A stretch of 42,044 nucleotides of DNA from JAUIEH01 sp964483375. GTDB lineage: Bacteria > Pseudomonadota > Alphaproteobacteria > Caulobacterales > Maricaulaceae. The DNA lies in assembly GCA_964483375.1 (NCBI GenBank), contig CAZABJ010000021.1:1-42044 (forward strand), read 5' to 3'. The stretch's first letter is position 1. Every line of letters begins with the position of its first letter. The notes beneath the pieces were generated by a model. The model worked only from the letters and a program-made list of their open reading frames with translations, did not search any database and had not been told where the DNA came from. Positions 33,581 through 42,043 of the stretch are shown here, piece by piece. The translations under genes and the position numbers were made by a program.

Positions 33581-34521
33581 CCGCGCTCCAGCCCTTCGCC
33601 GTCGGTGTTCCGCGCTTCGTGCGCCCCAGCGTCCGTCGCCGGTGCGGCTTCGGGTTCTCCGGGCTCCACCGCGCGCACGACCAGACGGCGAATGCGTCGC
33701 GGATCGGCCTCCACAACTTCGAATTCAAAGCCTTCGGGATGGCAGAGCACTTCGCCGCGCTCCGGCACACGACCGGCCAAGGCGAAAGCGAGCCCCCCCA
33801 GCGTGTCCACCTCCTCCACCATGTCGGGCAATTGCAACTTTCTGCCGACGAGCGCTTCGAGGTCTTCGATAGAGGCGCGGGCGTCGGCGTCCCAAATCTG
33901 CGCGCCGCGCATCCGAACCGCGGCCGCCGCATTGGAGTGTTCGTCTTCGATTTCCCCGATGATCTCTTGAATGAGATCAGCAATCGTCACCAGACCGTCG
34001 GTGCCGCCATATTCATCGACCACCAACGCCATCTGGATGCGACGCCCCTGCATTTTGAGCAACAAATCCGCCGCCGGCATGGAGGGCGGCACGAACAGCG
34101 CCGGGCGCTTGATCGCATCGAGGACTTTGCGCTCTTCGGTGGGCGCGCCGTTCACGTTTTCGGGCAGCACCTGCCGAATGACGTCCTTGATATGCGCGAC
34201 CCCGATGGGATCGTCCAAGTTCTCCCGATAAATCGGCAGACGGGAATGCTGCGCCTCCGCGAAGGTTTTGAGCACTTCGCCCAACGGGGCGTTGACCTCT
34301 AGGCCGATGATATCGACCCGCGGCACCATCACGTCTTCCACCCGCAGCTTTTCGAAAGCTTCGACGTTTTCCAGGCGCGCAAGCCTCGCGGCGTGCAGTT
34401 TCGGATCCTCATTGGCGGGACGCTCCGCGTCGTCGACGGCGGCCTGCGGCCGGATCGCGTCGCGCAAACGTCCCCAGAGTGAGGGCGGTCGATCCGCCTC
34501 TCCGGCGGGATCAGAAGGCAT
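33577..34521 (-). CDS. corC: CorC/HlyC family CBS-domain protein
   Basis: The 314-residue protein has two CBS motifs (VEDVMVPRVDIIGLEVNAPLGEVLKTFAEAQHSRLPIYRENLDDPIGVAHIKDV and LFVPPSMPAADLLLKMQGRRIQMALVVDEYGGTDGLVTIADLIQEIIGEIEDE) and the C-terminal CorC_HlyC domain (LGGLAFALAGRVPERGEVL). It lacks transmembrane helices, as is usual for the short CorC type; the role in magnesium/cobalt efflux is from the family. ATG 34521 is preceded by GGAG and overlaps the end of ybeY; upstream starts at 34545 and 34554 lack such a site. Confidence 0.9.
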   Translation of the reverse strand: MPSDPAGEADRPPSLWGRLRDAIRPQAAVDDAERPANEDPKLHAARLARLENVEAFEKLRVEDVMVPRVDIIGLEVNAPLGEVLKTFAEAQHSRLPIYRENLDDPIGVAHIKDVIRQVLPENVNGAPTEERKVLDAIKRPALFVPPSMPAADLLLKMQGRRIQMALVVDEYGGTDGLVTIADLIQEIIGEIEDEHSNAAAAVRMRGAQIWDADARASIEDLEALVGRKLQLPDMVEEVDTLGGLAFALAGRVPERGEVLCHPEGFEFEVVEADPRRIRRLVVRAVEPGEPEAAPATDAGAHEARNTDGEGLERG

Positions 34522-34987
34522 TGACGGGCTCTCCGTAGGGGTCATGCAAACCAAGGCGCGCCATGGCGCGGCTTTCCATCCCTTCCATCACCACGGCTTG
34601 GTCTTCGGTTTGATGATCATAGCCGAACAGATGGAAGGTTCCGTGAACAATCAAATGGGAAAGATGCGCGCCCGCGTCTATCCCTAAGCGCGCGGCTTCT
34701 TCGCGGACCGTCTCCAAAGCCAAGACCACGTCGCCAAAGGATTCGGGGTCTGAGTCAGGCGCGGGAAACGCCAGCACGTTCGTCGCGCCTTGTTTGCCGC
34801 GGTGTCGCGCATTGAGTTCCGCCTGGGAGACATCATCGACCAGCGCGACGGCGACGATGCGCGAGGCGTCGTCGATATCGGCTTCCGCACGCGCGGCGGT
34901 GACGGCGGCGCGTGCGGTTTCACCGAGATTTATCCCCAAGGCCTCCCATCCCGGCGCTTGGACGACCAAGACCATGATTTCGGTCAT
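34511..34987 (-). CDS. ybeY: Endoribonuclease YbeY
   Basis: YbeY is a single-strand endoribonuclease in 16S rRNA maturation and ribosome quality control. The 158-residue protein has the zinc site HGTFHLFGYDH (His115, His119, His125) and upstream NVLAFPAPD, GDVVLALETV. It overlaps phoH by ATGA at its start and corC at its end. This phoH-ybeY-corC-lnt order is shared by many proteobacteria. Confidence 0.97.
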   Translation of the reverse strand: MTEIMVLVVQAPGWEALGINLGETARAAVTAARAEADIDDASRIVAVALVDDVSQAELNARHRGKQGATNVLAFPAPDSDPESFGDVVLALETVREEAARLGIDAGAHLSHLIVHGTFHLFGYDHQTEDQAVVMEGMESRAMARLGLHDPYGEPVNAF

Positions 34988-35991
34988 TGGGCGTTCTCCG
35001 CCACGATTTTTTCCGCGTCGCGATCACGCTCGTAGGCGGCCACGATGCGGCCGACCAAGGGATGACGCTGCACGTCGGCCTGGTCGAATGCGATCGCGCG
35101 AACGCCTTCAAGACCACTCAAAATGCGCAGCGCATGGGCCAAGCCCGACCGTCGACCCGACGGCAAGTCGACTTGGCTGGGGTCTCCGGTCACCGCCATC
35201 CGGGCGCCCTCGCCGATCCGGGTGAGCACCATATACATCTGACTGACGGTGGCGTTCTGGGCTTCGTCGACGATGACGAAGGCGTCCTTCAGGGTGCGTC
35301 CGCGCATATAGGCGAGCGGCGCGACTTCGATGAAACCCTGCTCACGCTTTTTGTCCATGTCCGCCTTGCCGAAGGCTTCGCGCAACGCGTCCCAAATCGG
35401 CATCATATAGGGGTCGACTTTTTCATTCATATCGCCGGGCAAGAACCCCAGCTTTTCGCCCGCCTCAACCGCCGGACGGGCGATGACCAGCCGCTGCACG
35501 TGATGGGACTTCAGCAGCGCCGCGCCGAACAAAACCGCCAGAAAGGTCTTCCCGGTGCCAGCCGGGCCCACCCCGAAGGTCAGGGTCGTCTTTGGGTCGG
35601 CGAGCGCGGCGAGATAGGCTTGCTGATTGGGCGTGCGCGCGCGGAAGCTCTTCGTCCCGATGCGCACCACGTCGGTGGCCGCGCTCGCACCGCCCGTGAG
35701 CACCCGTTCGGCCACGGCGCGCACGTCGACGGCTTCGGGCGTGCGTCCAGCTTCCACGTCTTTGAGAAGGTCGGCGATCACCGCTTTGGCGCGTGCGCGC
35801 GCTTCGGCGCCGCCGACAATGCGCACCCCGCCGCCGGGGGCTTCTAGATGCACGTCGTCAATCACGCTTTCGATAGCGGCGAGATTAACGTCCGCCGGGC
35901 CGGCCAGCGCGCGCAAATGATCGGGATTGGCGACGGGCAGCGTTTCGGCTTTGTCGCGCCGGCGTCCGCCGTCTTTCGCGCGCTCGCTCAC
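34984..35991 (-). CDS. phoH: PhoH-like P-loop ATPase (PhoL/YbeZ)
   Basis: The 335-residue protein has the Walker A motif GPAGTGKT at 142-149, Walker B VIVDEAQNA and the PhoH block DPSQVDLP. The N-terminal part (about 35-115) holds a KH-like segment with VHLEAPGGGVRIVGGAEARARAK. PhoH-like proteins beside YbeY are thought to act in RNA metabolism. The GTG start overlaps the miaB stop by GTGA, and the stop overlaps ybeY by ATGA. Confidence 0.95.
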   Translation of the reverse strand: MSERAKDGGRRRDKAETLPVANPDHLRALAGPADVNLAAIESVIDDVHLEAPGGGVRIVGGAEARARAKAVIADLLKDVEAGRTPEAVDVRAVAERVLTGGASAATDVVRIGTKSFRARTPNQQAYLAALADPKTTLTFGVGPAGTGKTFLAVLFGAALLKSHHVQRLVIARPAVEAGEKLGFLPGDMNEKVDPYMMPIWDALREAFGKADMDKKREQGFIEVAPLAYMRGRTLKDAFVIVDEAQNATVSQMYMVLTRIGEGARMAVTGDPSQVDLPSGRRSGLAHALRILSGLEGVRAIAFDQADVQRHPLVGRIVAAYERDRDAEKIVAENAQ

Positions 35992-37385
35992 GCAGCCTCC
36001 GGAGCCGTTTGGGCCAAACGCCCCGCCAAGCTGTTGCGCGTCGCGGTTTCGACGTCGACCAACGCGATTTCGCCAATCAACGCTTCCGGCGCCTGGACAT
36101 GCACCGCTTGCAGATAGGGACTGCGCCCATGGAGCTGTCCGGGCTCCCGCCCCGGCTTCTCGAACAGCACTGGAAGTCGGCGACCCTTTTGCGCGGCGTT
36201 GAACGCGGCTTGTTGGTCGCCCAAAAGCGCCTGCAGCCGGGCTAGGCGGTCCGCGCTCTCCGCTTCGTCCACCTGCAGCATCATTTCCGCTGCGGGCGTG
36301 CCGGGTCGGGCGGAATATTTGAACGAGTACGCCTGGGCGTAGCCGACCGCTTCAACAAGGCTCAGGGTTTCGAGAAAGTCCGTTTCGGTCTCGCCAGGAA
36401 AGCCGACGATGAAATCGCCCGAAATCGCAATATCCGGGCGCGCAGCGCGCAGCTTCTCGATGATTGCGAGATATGCCGATGCGGTGTGCCTGCGGTTCAT
36501 CGCCTTTAGCACCCGGTCTGATCCCGCCTGCACCGGCAAGTGCAGATAGGGCATCAGTTTCGGCTCTTCGGCGAAGCAGGCGATCAGGGCGTCGTCCATA
36601 TCGCAGGGATGGGAGGTGGTGAAACGGATGCGGTCCAGCCGATCGATTTTCGCCAAATGGCGAACCAACGCCCCCAGACCCCAGTCCTCCCCGTCCGCGC
36701 CCGCCGGCGGCGCACCGTGATAGGCGTTGACGTTCTGACCCAACAGCGTGACTTCGCGGACCCCTTGCGCCACCAGCGCGCGAACCTCCGCCGCCACTTG
36801 GTCCACCGGGCGGGACCACTCCGCCCCCCGGGTGTAGGGCACGACACAGAACGTGCAGAACTTGTCGCAGCCTTCCTGAACGGTGACGAACGCCGTCGGG
36901 CCGCTTACCGACCGCGGCGCCGCCAACCGGTCGAATTTCTCAACGACGTCGAAATCCGCCGCCAGCGCCTCGCCGGTTTCGCGGTGGGCGCGGGCGATCA
37001 TCTCGGGCAGCTTGTGATAGCTTTGAGGACCGGTGACGAGGTCGACCACGGGCGCGCGCCGGCGGATCTCCTCGCCCTCGGCCTGGGCCACGCAACCGGC
37101 GACGACGACGGTCATGCGCTCGCCTGATCGAGCTTTGGCCTCTTTGAGCGGACGCAGCCGTCCGAGTTCGGAATATACCTTCTCCGCGGCCTTTTCTCGA
37201 ATGTGGCAGGTGTTGAGGATCACCAGATCCGCCCCGTCAGGGGCCTCGGTCGGAGCGTAACCGAGCGGTGCCAACAATTCCGCCATGCGCTCGGAATCGT
37301 AGACATTCATCTGACAGCCATATGTCTTGATGAAGAGGCGTTTCTTCACGCCTTGCGAATCGGTGCGCTCGAGCGCGTCTGTCAT
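35988..37385 (-). CDS. miaB: tRNA-2-methylthio-N6-dimethylallyladenosine synthase MiaB
   Basis: A radical-SAM methylthiotransferase acting on position 37 of tRNAs. The 465-residue protein has the three N-terminal cysteines (Cys24 in YGCQMNVYDS, Cys60, Cys98), the radical-SAM triad CDKFCTFC (Cys173, 177, 180), GQNVNAYHG, and a C-terminal TRAM domain (KGRRLPVLFEKPGREPGQLHGRSPYLQAVHV). The start ATG at 37385 was chosen over a frame opening 13 codons earlier. It is the first gene of the tightly overlapping run to lnt. Dimethylallyl donor MiaA is not in the window. Confidence 0.97.
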   Translation of the reverse strand: MTDALERTDSQGVKKRLFIKTYGCQMNVYDSERMAELLAPLGYAPTEAPDGADLVILNTCHIREKAAEKVYSELGRLRPLKEAKARSGERMTVVVAGCVAQAEGEEIRRRAPVVDLVTGPQSYHKLPEMIARAHRETGEALAADFDVVEKFDRLAAPRSVSGPTAFVTVQEGCDKFCTFCVVPYTRGAEWSRPVDQVAAEVRALVAQGVREVTLLGQNVNAYHGAPPAGADGEDWGLGALVRHLAKIDRLDRIRFTTSHPCDMDDALIACFAEEPKLMPYLHLPVQAGSDRVLKAMNRRHTASAYLAIIEKLRAARPDIAISGDFIVGFPGETETDFLETLSLVEAVGYAQAYSFKYSARPGTPAAEMMLQVDEAESADRLARLQALLGDQQAAFNAAQKGRRLPVLFEKPGREPGQLHGRSPYLQAVHVQAPEALIGEIALVDVETATRNSLAGRLAQTAPEAA

Positions 37386-37516
37386 CCGGCCCTGGGCGGC
37401 GACGGGCGGGCGCAGCGGGCGCACGCGACGTCGGTCCTCTCTTCCTTCGTCAATATGTTACGCTTACGGGCAAATCCGGCGCCGAAGCAAGGGCGAGAAT
37501 ACGCGTCTCAGCGTTT

Positions 37517-38743
37517 TCAAGCAGCCCGCACGCGACGCCTCTGAAGAGAGACCGCAAGAAACGCGAACGCCGCCAAGGTGAGCCCCGTGGCGAGCAGAAA
37601 CGGCGCTCCGGGGAAGTAGACCGACGCCGTGTCCGCCGTATACGAATAGAATAGCTGGGTCATCAGCACCGGGCCGACGATCGCCGCGAGCCCCTGAATG
37701 CTGGTGATGGCGCCTTGAAGCTCGCCTTGCTGGTCGGAAGGCACGGCGTTGGACAAAATCCCTTGCACCGCAGGCATGGCGAGCCCCGACAAGGATCCCA
37801 AGGCGATCGCCAGATAGAGCATCCAGCCCTGGGTCGCAAAGGCGAACGCCAAGAGTTGCCCCGCCATAATCCCAAAGCCGAACAAGGCCGCGCGCGCCTC
37901 GCCGAAGCGCGGGATCACGACCCGCGACAGCCCGCCCATCACCACCGCCGAGCTCACCCCGACAAAGGCGAGCGAGAGCCCCACCTGCAGCTCGCTCCAG
38001 CCGAACCGCTCTTGGACGAAATAGGCCCATGTTCCCGGCAGCGACCAATGGGCCAGCGCCGCGAGCAACAGCGTCGCGGCAAACCCGGTCAGCGCGGGAA
38101 AGCGGCTCAAGGCGATCGCCCCGCCGACGGGGTTGGCGCGCTTGAGAGAAAATGCGCGGCGCTTGTCCGCGCTGAGCGTCTCCGGCAGGACGAAATAACC
38201 GAACGCAAGATTGGCGAAGCTCAACGCCGCTGCGGCGTAGAACGGCGCGCGCAGGTCGATCTCGCCCAAGAGGCCGCCCAGCGCTGGTCCGATAACGAAG
38301 CCGAGCCCGAACGCCGCGCCGATCAGACCGAAGTTCTGGGCTCTTTTTTCCGGCGTGCTGACGTCTGCGATGTAGGCGTTAGCGGTGGAGAACGTGGCTC
38401 CGAACGCCCCGGAGAGCGCGCGCGCGACGAACAGCCAAACCAGCGTCGGCGCCCAGGCCATAACCAGAAAATCCAAGCCGTAGCCCGCCAGCGCGACCAA
38501 CAAGACCGGCCGGCGGCCGAAACGGTCGCTGAGATTGCCCACGATGGGCGCGCAGAGGAACTGCATCACCGCGAACGTCATCAGAATGAAGCCGCCATAG
38601 CGCGACGCGGTGGGCAGATCGACCCAGGCCACCTCCTGAATGAGCGAAGGCAAAACCGGGATGATCAGACCGACGCCGAGCATGTTCAGCGCGACAGTGA
38701 TGAAAATGAATGCGAGGGCGAAGCGCCCCGGCTCGCGCGTCAT
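37517..38743 (-). CDS. MFS transporter, TetA/TCR-like
   Basis: The 408-residue protein has twelve probable helices. Motif A is visible as GNLSDRFGRRPVLL after helix two, and the run of MFS glycines GAAFGLGFVIGPALGG is motif C, typical of drug/H+ antiporters. The sequence resembles the tetracycline-resistance family (DHA1), but the substrate is not inferable. The start ATG has a weak ribosome binding site. It sits between miaB and the ClpP-fold membrane gene in a conserved neighbourhood where a transporter is not usual. Confidence 0.85.
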   Translation of the reverse strand: MTREPGRFALAFIFITVALNMLGVGLIIPVLPSLIQEVAWVDLPTASRYGGFILMTFAVMQFLCAPIVGNLSDRFGRRPVLLVALAGYGLDFLVMAWAPTLVWLFVARALSGAFGATFSTANAYIADVSTPEKRAQNFGLIGAAFGLGFVIGPALGGLLGEIDLRAPFYAAAALSFANLAFGYFVLPETLSADKRRAFSLKRANPVGGAIALSRFPALTGFAATLLLAALAHWSLPGTWAYFVQERFGWSELQVGLSLAFVGVSSAVVMGGLSRVVIPRFGEARAALFGFGIMAGQLLAFAFATQGWMLYLAIALGSLSGLAMPAVQGILSNAVPSDQQGELQGAITSIQGLAAIVGPVLMTQLFYSYTADTASVYFPGAPFLLATGLTLAAFAFLAVSLQRRRVRAA

Positions 38744-38843
38744 GAGCGGATCCGTTTCGAGAAATCAGCTGGGAAGTCGGCGTCTGCGCCAGCATCGAAC
38801 GCTTAAGCGCCCGTGGCCGAAATGCGCAAGCGGACGCTTGGGT

Positions 38844-39776
38844 TCATAGGCAAAGATGCGGCCGGCGATCGCAGTAGGACGCCGCGGTTTCGAACGTGCG
38901 ATGGTCGCGGCCGATATGCGTCACCGCTCCGATCGATATGAGGTCGCCCAATGGCGGGGCGTAGATGTCCCGCGGCGGCGTTGCGTCACATCGAGCGATG
39001 ACGGAGCGCCAAGTTTCTCGGGCTGTGTCGGGAGGGTCGCGATCCCTGAAATTCCGAGCGGGTCCGAGAGATTCGCCGGTGATCGCGTCGCTCGTTTGAT
39101 GACAGCCGAGCCGCGCGCCGGGCGCGAGGATGCGGCGTTGGCCTGCGAGAAAGATCGGAATGCAGGCGCTGGCGCAATATGAGCCCACATGGACGTCCAT
39201 GCCGTTATGCCCGACGATCGCCGCCAACAGATCGCCCACCACCGACGAACCGCCGCCGCTTTCGATTTGCATCACCCGCAGACCCGGATTTTCGAGCACC
39301 GCGTCCAAGACCGCGTCGTAGGTCGAGGTGAGCAAGGTTCCGCGGACATAAACGACGTCGCCGGATACGCTGACGTCGCGCCAATCGTGCACGGCCACCC
39401 CGCCGATGGCGGGGGCGACCGCAGACCCTGACGCGATCAAGAGCGCCCCCCGCCCCGCCCATCCGGCCGCGACCATGGCCACCAGCGCCATGACGGCGCG
39501 GTTGTCTTTAGGGCCCGGCTGGGCGAAGCCCGCCGCAGAGCCGACAGCGAACCAAACGCTGGCGACGGCGGCGGTGATAAGCCAAAGCGCAGCCACGATC
39601 CGGGCGAAGACTTCGCGCGGCTCCCACGCCTCCCACCCGAAGAGTTCGAACAATCCCCAAACCGCACCGCCGCCGACGCCAAGCAGCAGCGCGAGCAGAA
39701 AAAACGCGGCCCCGACTTCAGCGCCGGTGGTGCGTCCTGACATGTGGCGGAGGATCACAACGCTGGTCCAACTCAC
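38844..39776 (-). CDS. Membrane protein with ClpP/crotonase-like domain (COG3904-like)
   Basis: The 310-residue protein has three predicted helices at about 24-46, 61-84 and 94-115, then a periplasmic domain: DVVYVRGTLLTSTYDAVLDAVLENPGLRVMQIESGGGSSVVGDLLAAIV, followed by VHVGSYCASACIPIFLAGQRRILAPGARLGCHQ. This is the ClpP-fold pattern of COG3904-like proteins, with the likely nucleophile Ser in CASAC. Proteolytic activity is not shown. The GTG start overlaps the fur stop by GTGA; an ATG at 39743 is an alternative, and neither has a ribosome binding site, so translation may depend on fur. Confidence 0.78.
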   Translation of the reverse strand: MSWTSVVILRHMSGRTTGAEVGAAFFLLALLLGVGGGAVWGLFELFGWEAWEPREVFARIVAALWLITAAVASVWFAVGSAAGFAQPGPKDNRAVMALVAMVAAGWAGRGALLIASGSAVAPAIGGVAVHDWRDVSVSGDVVYVRGTLLTSTYDAVLDAVLENPGLRVMQIESGGGSSVVGDLLAAIVGHNGMDVHVGSYCASACIPIFLAGQRRILAPGARLGCHQTSDAITGESLGPARNFRDRDPPDTARETWRSVIARCDATPPRDIYAPPLGDLISIGAVTHIGRDHRTFETAASYCDRRPHLCL

Positions 39777-40198
39777 TCATCGTCTTTCATGGGCTCCCCA
39801 TATAGCTCCAGACGATGGTCCACCAACCGAAACCCCAGCTCGCGAGCGATCTTCTCCTGCAAGCGTTCGATCTCTTCGTTGACGAACTCGATAACCTCGC
39901 CGGTCTTGATGTTGATGAGGTGATCGTGGTGTTCCTCCGGCGCCTCTTCATAGCGAGACCGGCCGTCGCGGAAATCATGGCGCTCAATGATGCCGGCCTC
40001 TTCGAACAGTCGGACCGTGCGATAGACCGTGGCGAGCGAAATCCGCGGGTCCTCTGCGGAGGCGCGACGATGAAGCTCCTCGGCGTCAGGATGATCGTCG
40101 GCCACCGACAAAACGCGCGCGATCACGCGGCGTTGATCGGTCATCCGCAGGCCCTTTTCCGCACATAGACGCTCCAAGCGATCCGGCACTGACGTCAT
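39773..40198 (-). CDS. fur: Ferric uptake regulator Fur
   Basis: The 141-residue protein has a winged helix (LRMTDQRRVIARVLS, ISLATVYRTVRLFEEAGII) and the metal-binding block EEHHDHLINIKTGEVIEF. It is distinct from Irr and is the classical Fur/Mur type. AGAGGATAGGGG is directly before the ATG. It lies 79 bases after rimI and overlaps the COG3904-like gene by 4 bases. Fur beside rimI and tsaB is common in alphaproteobacteria. Confidence 0.93.
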   Translation of the reverse strand: MTSVPDRLERLCAEKGLRMTDQRRVIARVLSVADDHPDAEELHRRASAEDPRISLATVYRTVRLFEEAGIIERHDFRDGRSRYEEAPEEHHDHLINIKTGEVIEFVNEEIERLQEKIARELGFRLVDHRLELYGEPMKDDE

Positions 40199-40277
40199 CC
40201 CCTATCCTCTAACCCTATCGGCGCCAGCGTGCCGTGACCCCTGGGCGGTGTCCACCTACCCGTTTCGCAATACGCGA

Positions 40278-40736
40278 TTAGGAAAGCGGCTTGCTGAGAA
40301 TCAGCGCGTCTTCGCGCGCCCCGTCGCTCTGCCGGTAATAGCCCGGGCGCCGGCCCGCGGGCGCAAAACCCAGCCGGGCGTAAAGGGCGCGCGCGCTGGC
40401 GTTGCGCTCTCCCACCTCAAGCAACAAAGCGCTGACGCCGAGGACCGCGCAGGCTGCGCTCACCGCCGTCATCAAGCGTGCGCCGACGCCCGCGCCGCGC
40501 TGTGCCGGCGCGACCCCGATGGTGAGCACTTCAGCTTCTTCCCCAGCCAGCCGATAAACGACGAAACCGACCGGAAAGCCCCGCCTCTGCGCCAAAAACC
40601 CTCCGCCGCCGGGCGCGCCGAGCAGCGTTGCAAAGGCTGAGGCGGCCCAAGGCTCCGGGAAACACTTGGCGTGCAGCGCCGAAAACACCGTCGCCGCTTC
40701 AGGCCCCGCGGATTGGATGTCGACCGTCCCCGTCAC
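40278..40736 (-). CDS. rimI: Ribosomal protein S18 alanine N-acetyltransferase RimI (GNAT)
   Basis: The 152-residue GNAT protein has IGVAPAQRGAGVGARLMTAV (acetyl-CoA loop Q-R-G-A-G-V-G) and ERNASARALYARLGFAPAGRR, with the typical N-terminal CFPEPWAASAFATLL. It acetylates the N terminus of S18 or EF-Tu in relatives. The GTG start overlaps the tsaB stop by GTGA. Confidence 0.93.
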   Translation of the reverse strand: MTGTVDIQSAGPEAATVFSALHAKCFPEPWAASAFATLLGAPGGGGFLAQRRGFPVGFVVYRLAGEEAEVLTIGVAPAQRGAGVGARLMTAVSAACAVLGVSALLLEVGERNASARALYARLGFAPAGRRPGYYRQSDGAREDALILSKPLS

Positions 40737-41404
40737 GCCGCGTCGGGCTCGCGTCCGCCGGGCAGCTTGGCGTCGGGCGGGCGGTGGTAGAGCGGCCGCG
40801 CCGGCGCGGTTTCGGGCGTCAGCGTTTCGGCGAGGTCCGCGGCTGCGCTCAAGGGCGCGCGGAGGAGCGCGGCCTCTACGCCCAGACGCGCCGCGCCGGA
40901 GCCTGCGACCATCGCCTCAGGCTCGCTCTGCCTGAGCTGCGCCAGGATTTGCGCAACGGTTTCAACGCGGTCCATACGCATGGCGTCATCCGTCCCCTCC
41001 CCGGCCAATGCCGCCGGGGCGCCGAAGCGATAGCCCCGCCATGCAAGCTCATCCCGCTTAGCGTCGTACGCCGCGAGCAGCACCGGGGCGTCCGCCAGCG
41101 CCGCGGCCAGGGCGTCAAGCCCGTTTACCCCCACCGCCGGAACTTCAAGCGCAAGGGCGAGCCCCCGCGCAAAAGCGACGCCGACGCGCACGCCGGTAAA
41201 GCTTCCCAGCCCGACAATGACAGCGATTTTCGTGAGCCCGCTTGGCGCGATCGCCGCCTGTTCCAGCGTTTCCGCGACAAGGGCCGCGAGCCGCTGATCA
41301 TGGCCCCGCCCGATCTCCTCGACCCGCGCGAGGTCGGGGCGTCCCGGCGCGCGCACAAGCGCTCCGCAAACCCCGCCCGCAGTGTCGAGAACCAAAAGCG
41401 TCAT
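40733..41404 (-). CDS. tsaB: tRNA threonylcarbamoyladenosine biosynthesis protein TsaB
   Basis: TsaB is the partner of TsaD in t6A37 synthesis. The 223-residue ASKHA-type protein starts MTLLVLDTAGG and has IVGLGSFTGVRVGVAFARGLALAL, the TsaB signature. It follows the nitroreductase gene by 12 bases and is coupled to rimI. The tsaD and tsaE genes are not in the window. Confidence 0.96.
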   Translation of the reverse strand: MTLLVLDTAGGVCGALVRAPGRPDLARVEEIGRGHDQRLAALVAETLEQAAIAPSGLTKIAVIVGLGSFTGVRVGVAFARGLALALEVPAVGVNGLDALAAALADAPVLLAAYDAKRDELAWRGYRFGAPAALAGEGTDDAMRMDRVETVAQILAQLRQSEPEAMVAGSGAARLGVEAALLRAPLSAAADLAETLTPETAPARPLYHRPPDAKLPGGREPDAA

Positions 41405-41416
41405 GGCCCGGGTCGC

Positions 41417-42043
41417 CTAAAGGACCGCGCAGGCTTCCTCGAAGCTGAGCCGCGGCAGGCGCGGGAACAAATCGGTGTCGTCGCCATAGCCGATATTGCA
41501 GACCCAATTGGACTTCCACGTCGACCGCGCGGGGTCGTTTTCGAAGAATTCCCGGTCGACGCCGGCCTTGTCGAAGCCCGACATCGGCCCGCAATCCAGC
41601 CCCATGGCGCGGGCGGCGATCATGAGATAGGCGCCCTGAAGCGTGCCGTTGCGCATGCCGTGTTCGGCCGACGCCTCGGGCGAAGAGAACCACTCCCGCG
41701 CGCCTGGATTATGCGGGAACAACTGGGGGATCTTGTCATAAAACGCCGTGTCGGCAGCGATCACCACATTCCAAGGCGCCGCTTGGGACTTCACCCGATT
41801 GCCTTCAGAGAGATGCGGCATGAGCCGGGCTTTGCCCTCAGGCGTATGCACGAACAAGAACCGGGCGGGCGAACAATTCGCGCTGGTCGGGCCCATTTTC
41901 GCGGCGTCATACACCGCCCGGACCAATGTCTCCGGCACGTCCTCAGCCTTCCAGCCGTTACGCGTGCGGGCTTCCAAGAAGAGCTGGTCGAGCGCAGGCG
42001 GGGCAAGCGGCGCGGTGCGGTCAGCGGCGGGGGCGTCGGTCAT
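41417..42043 (-). CDS. RutE/HadB-like nitroreductase (malonic semialdehyde reductase type)
   Basis: An FMN-dependent nitroreductase-family enzyme. The 208-residue protein is complete: ATG at 42043, one base from the window end. RutE-like blocks are RNGWKAEDVPETLVRAVYDAAKMGPTSANCSPARFLF, RNGTLQGAYLMIAARAMGLDCGPMSGFD and FFENDP, which differ from generic NfnB-type. RutE relatives reduce malonic semialdehyde from uracil degradation, but no rut gene is seen here. It is first of the tsaB-rimI run visible; the promoter is outside the window. Confidence 0.85.
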   Translation of the reverse strand: MTDAPAADRTAPLAPPALDQLFLEARTRNGWKAEDVPETLVRAVYDAAKMGPTSANCSPARFLFVHTPEGKARLMPHLSEGNRVKSQAAPWNVVIAADTAFYDKIPQLFPHNPGAREWFSSPEASAEHGMRNGTLQGAYLMIAARAMGLDCGPMSGFDKAGVDREFFENDPARSTWKSNWVCNIGYGDDTDLFPRLPRLSFEEACAVL

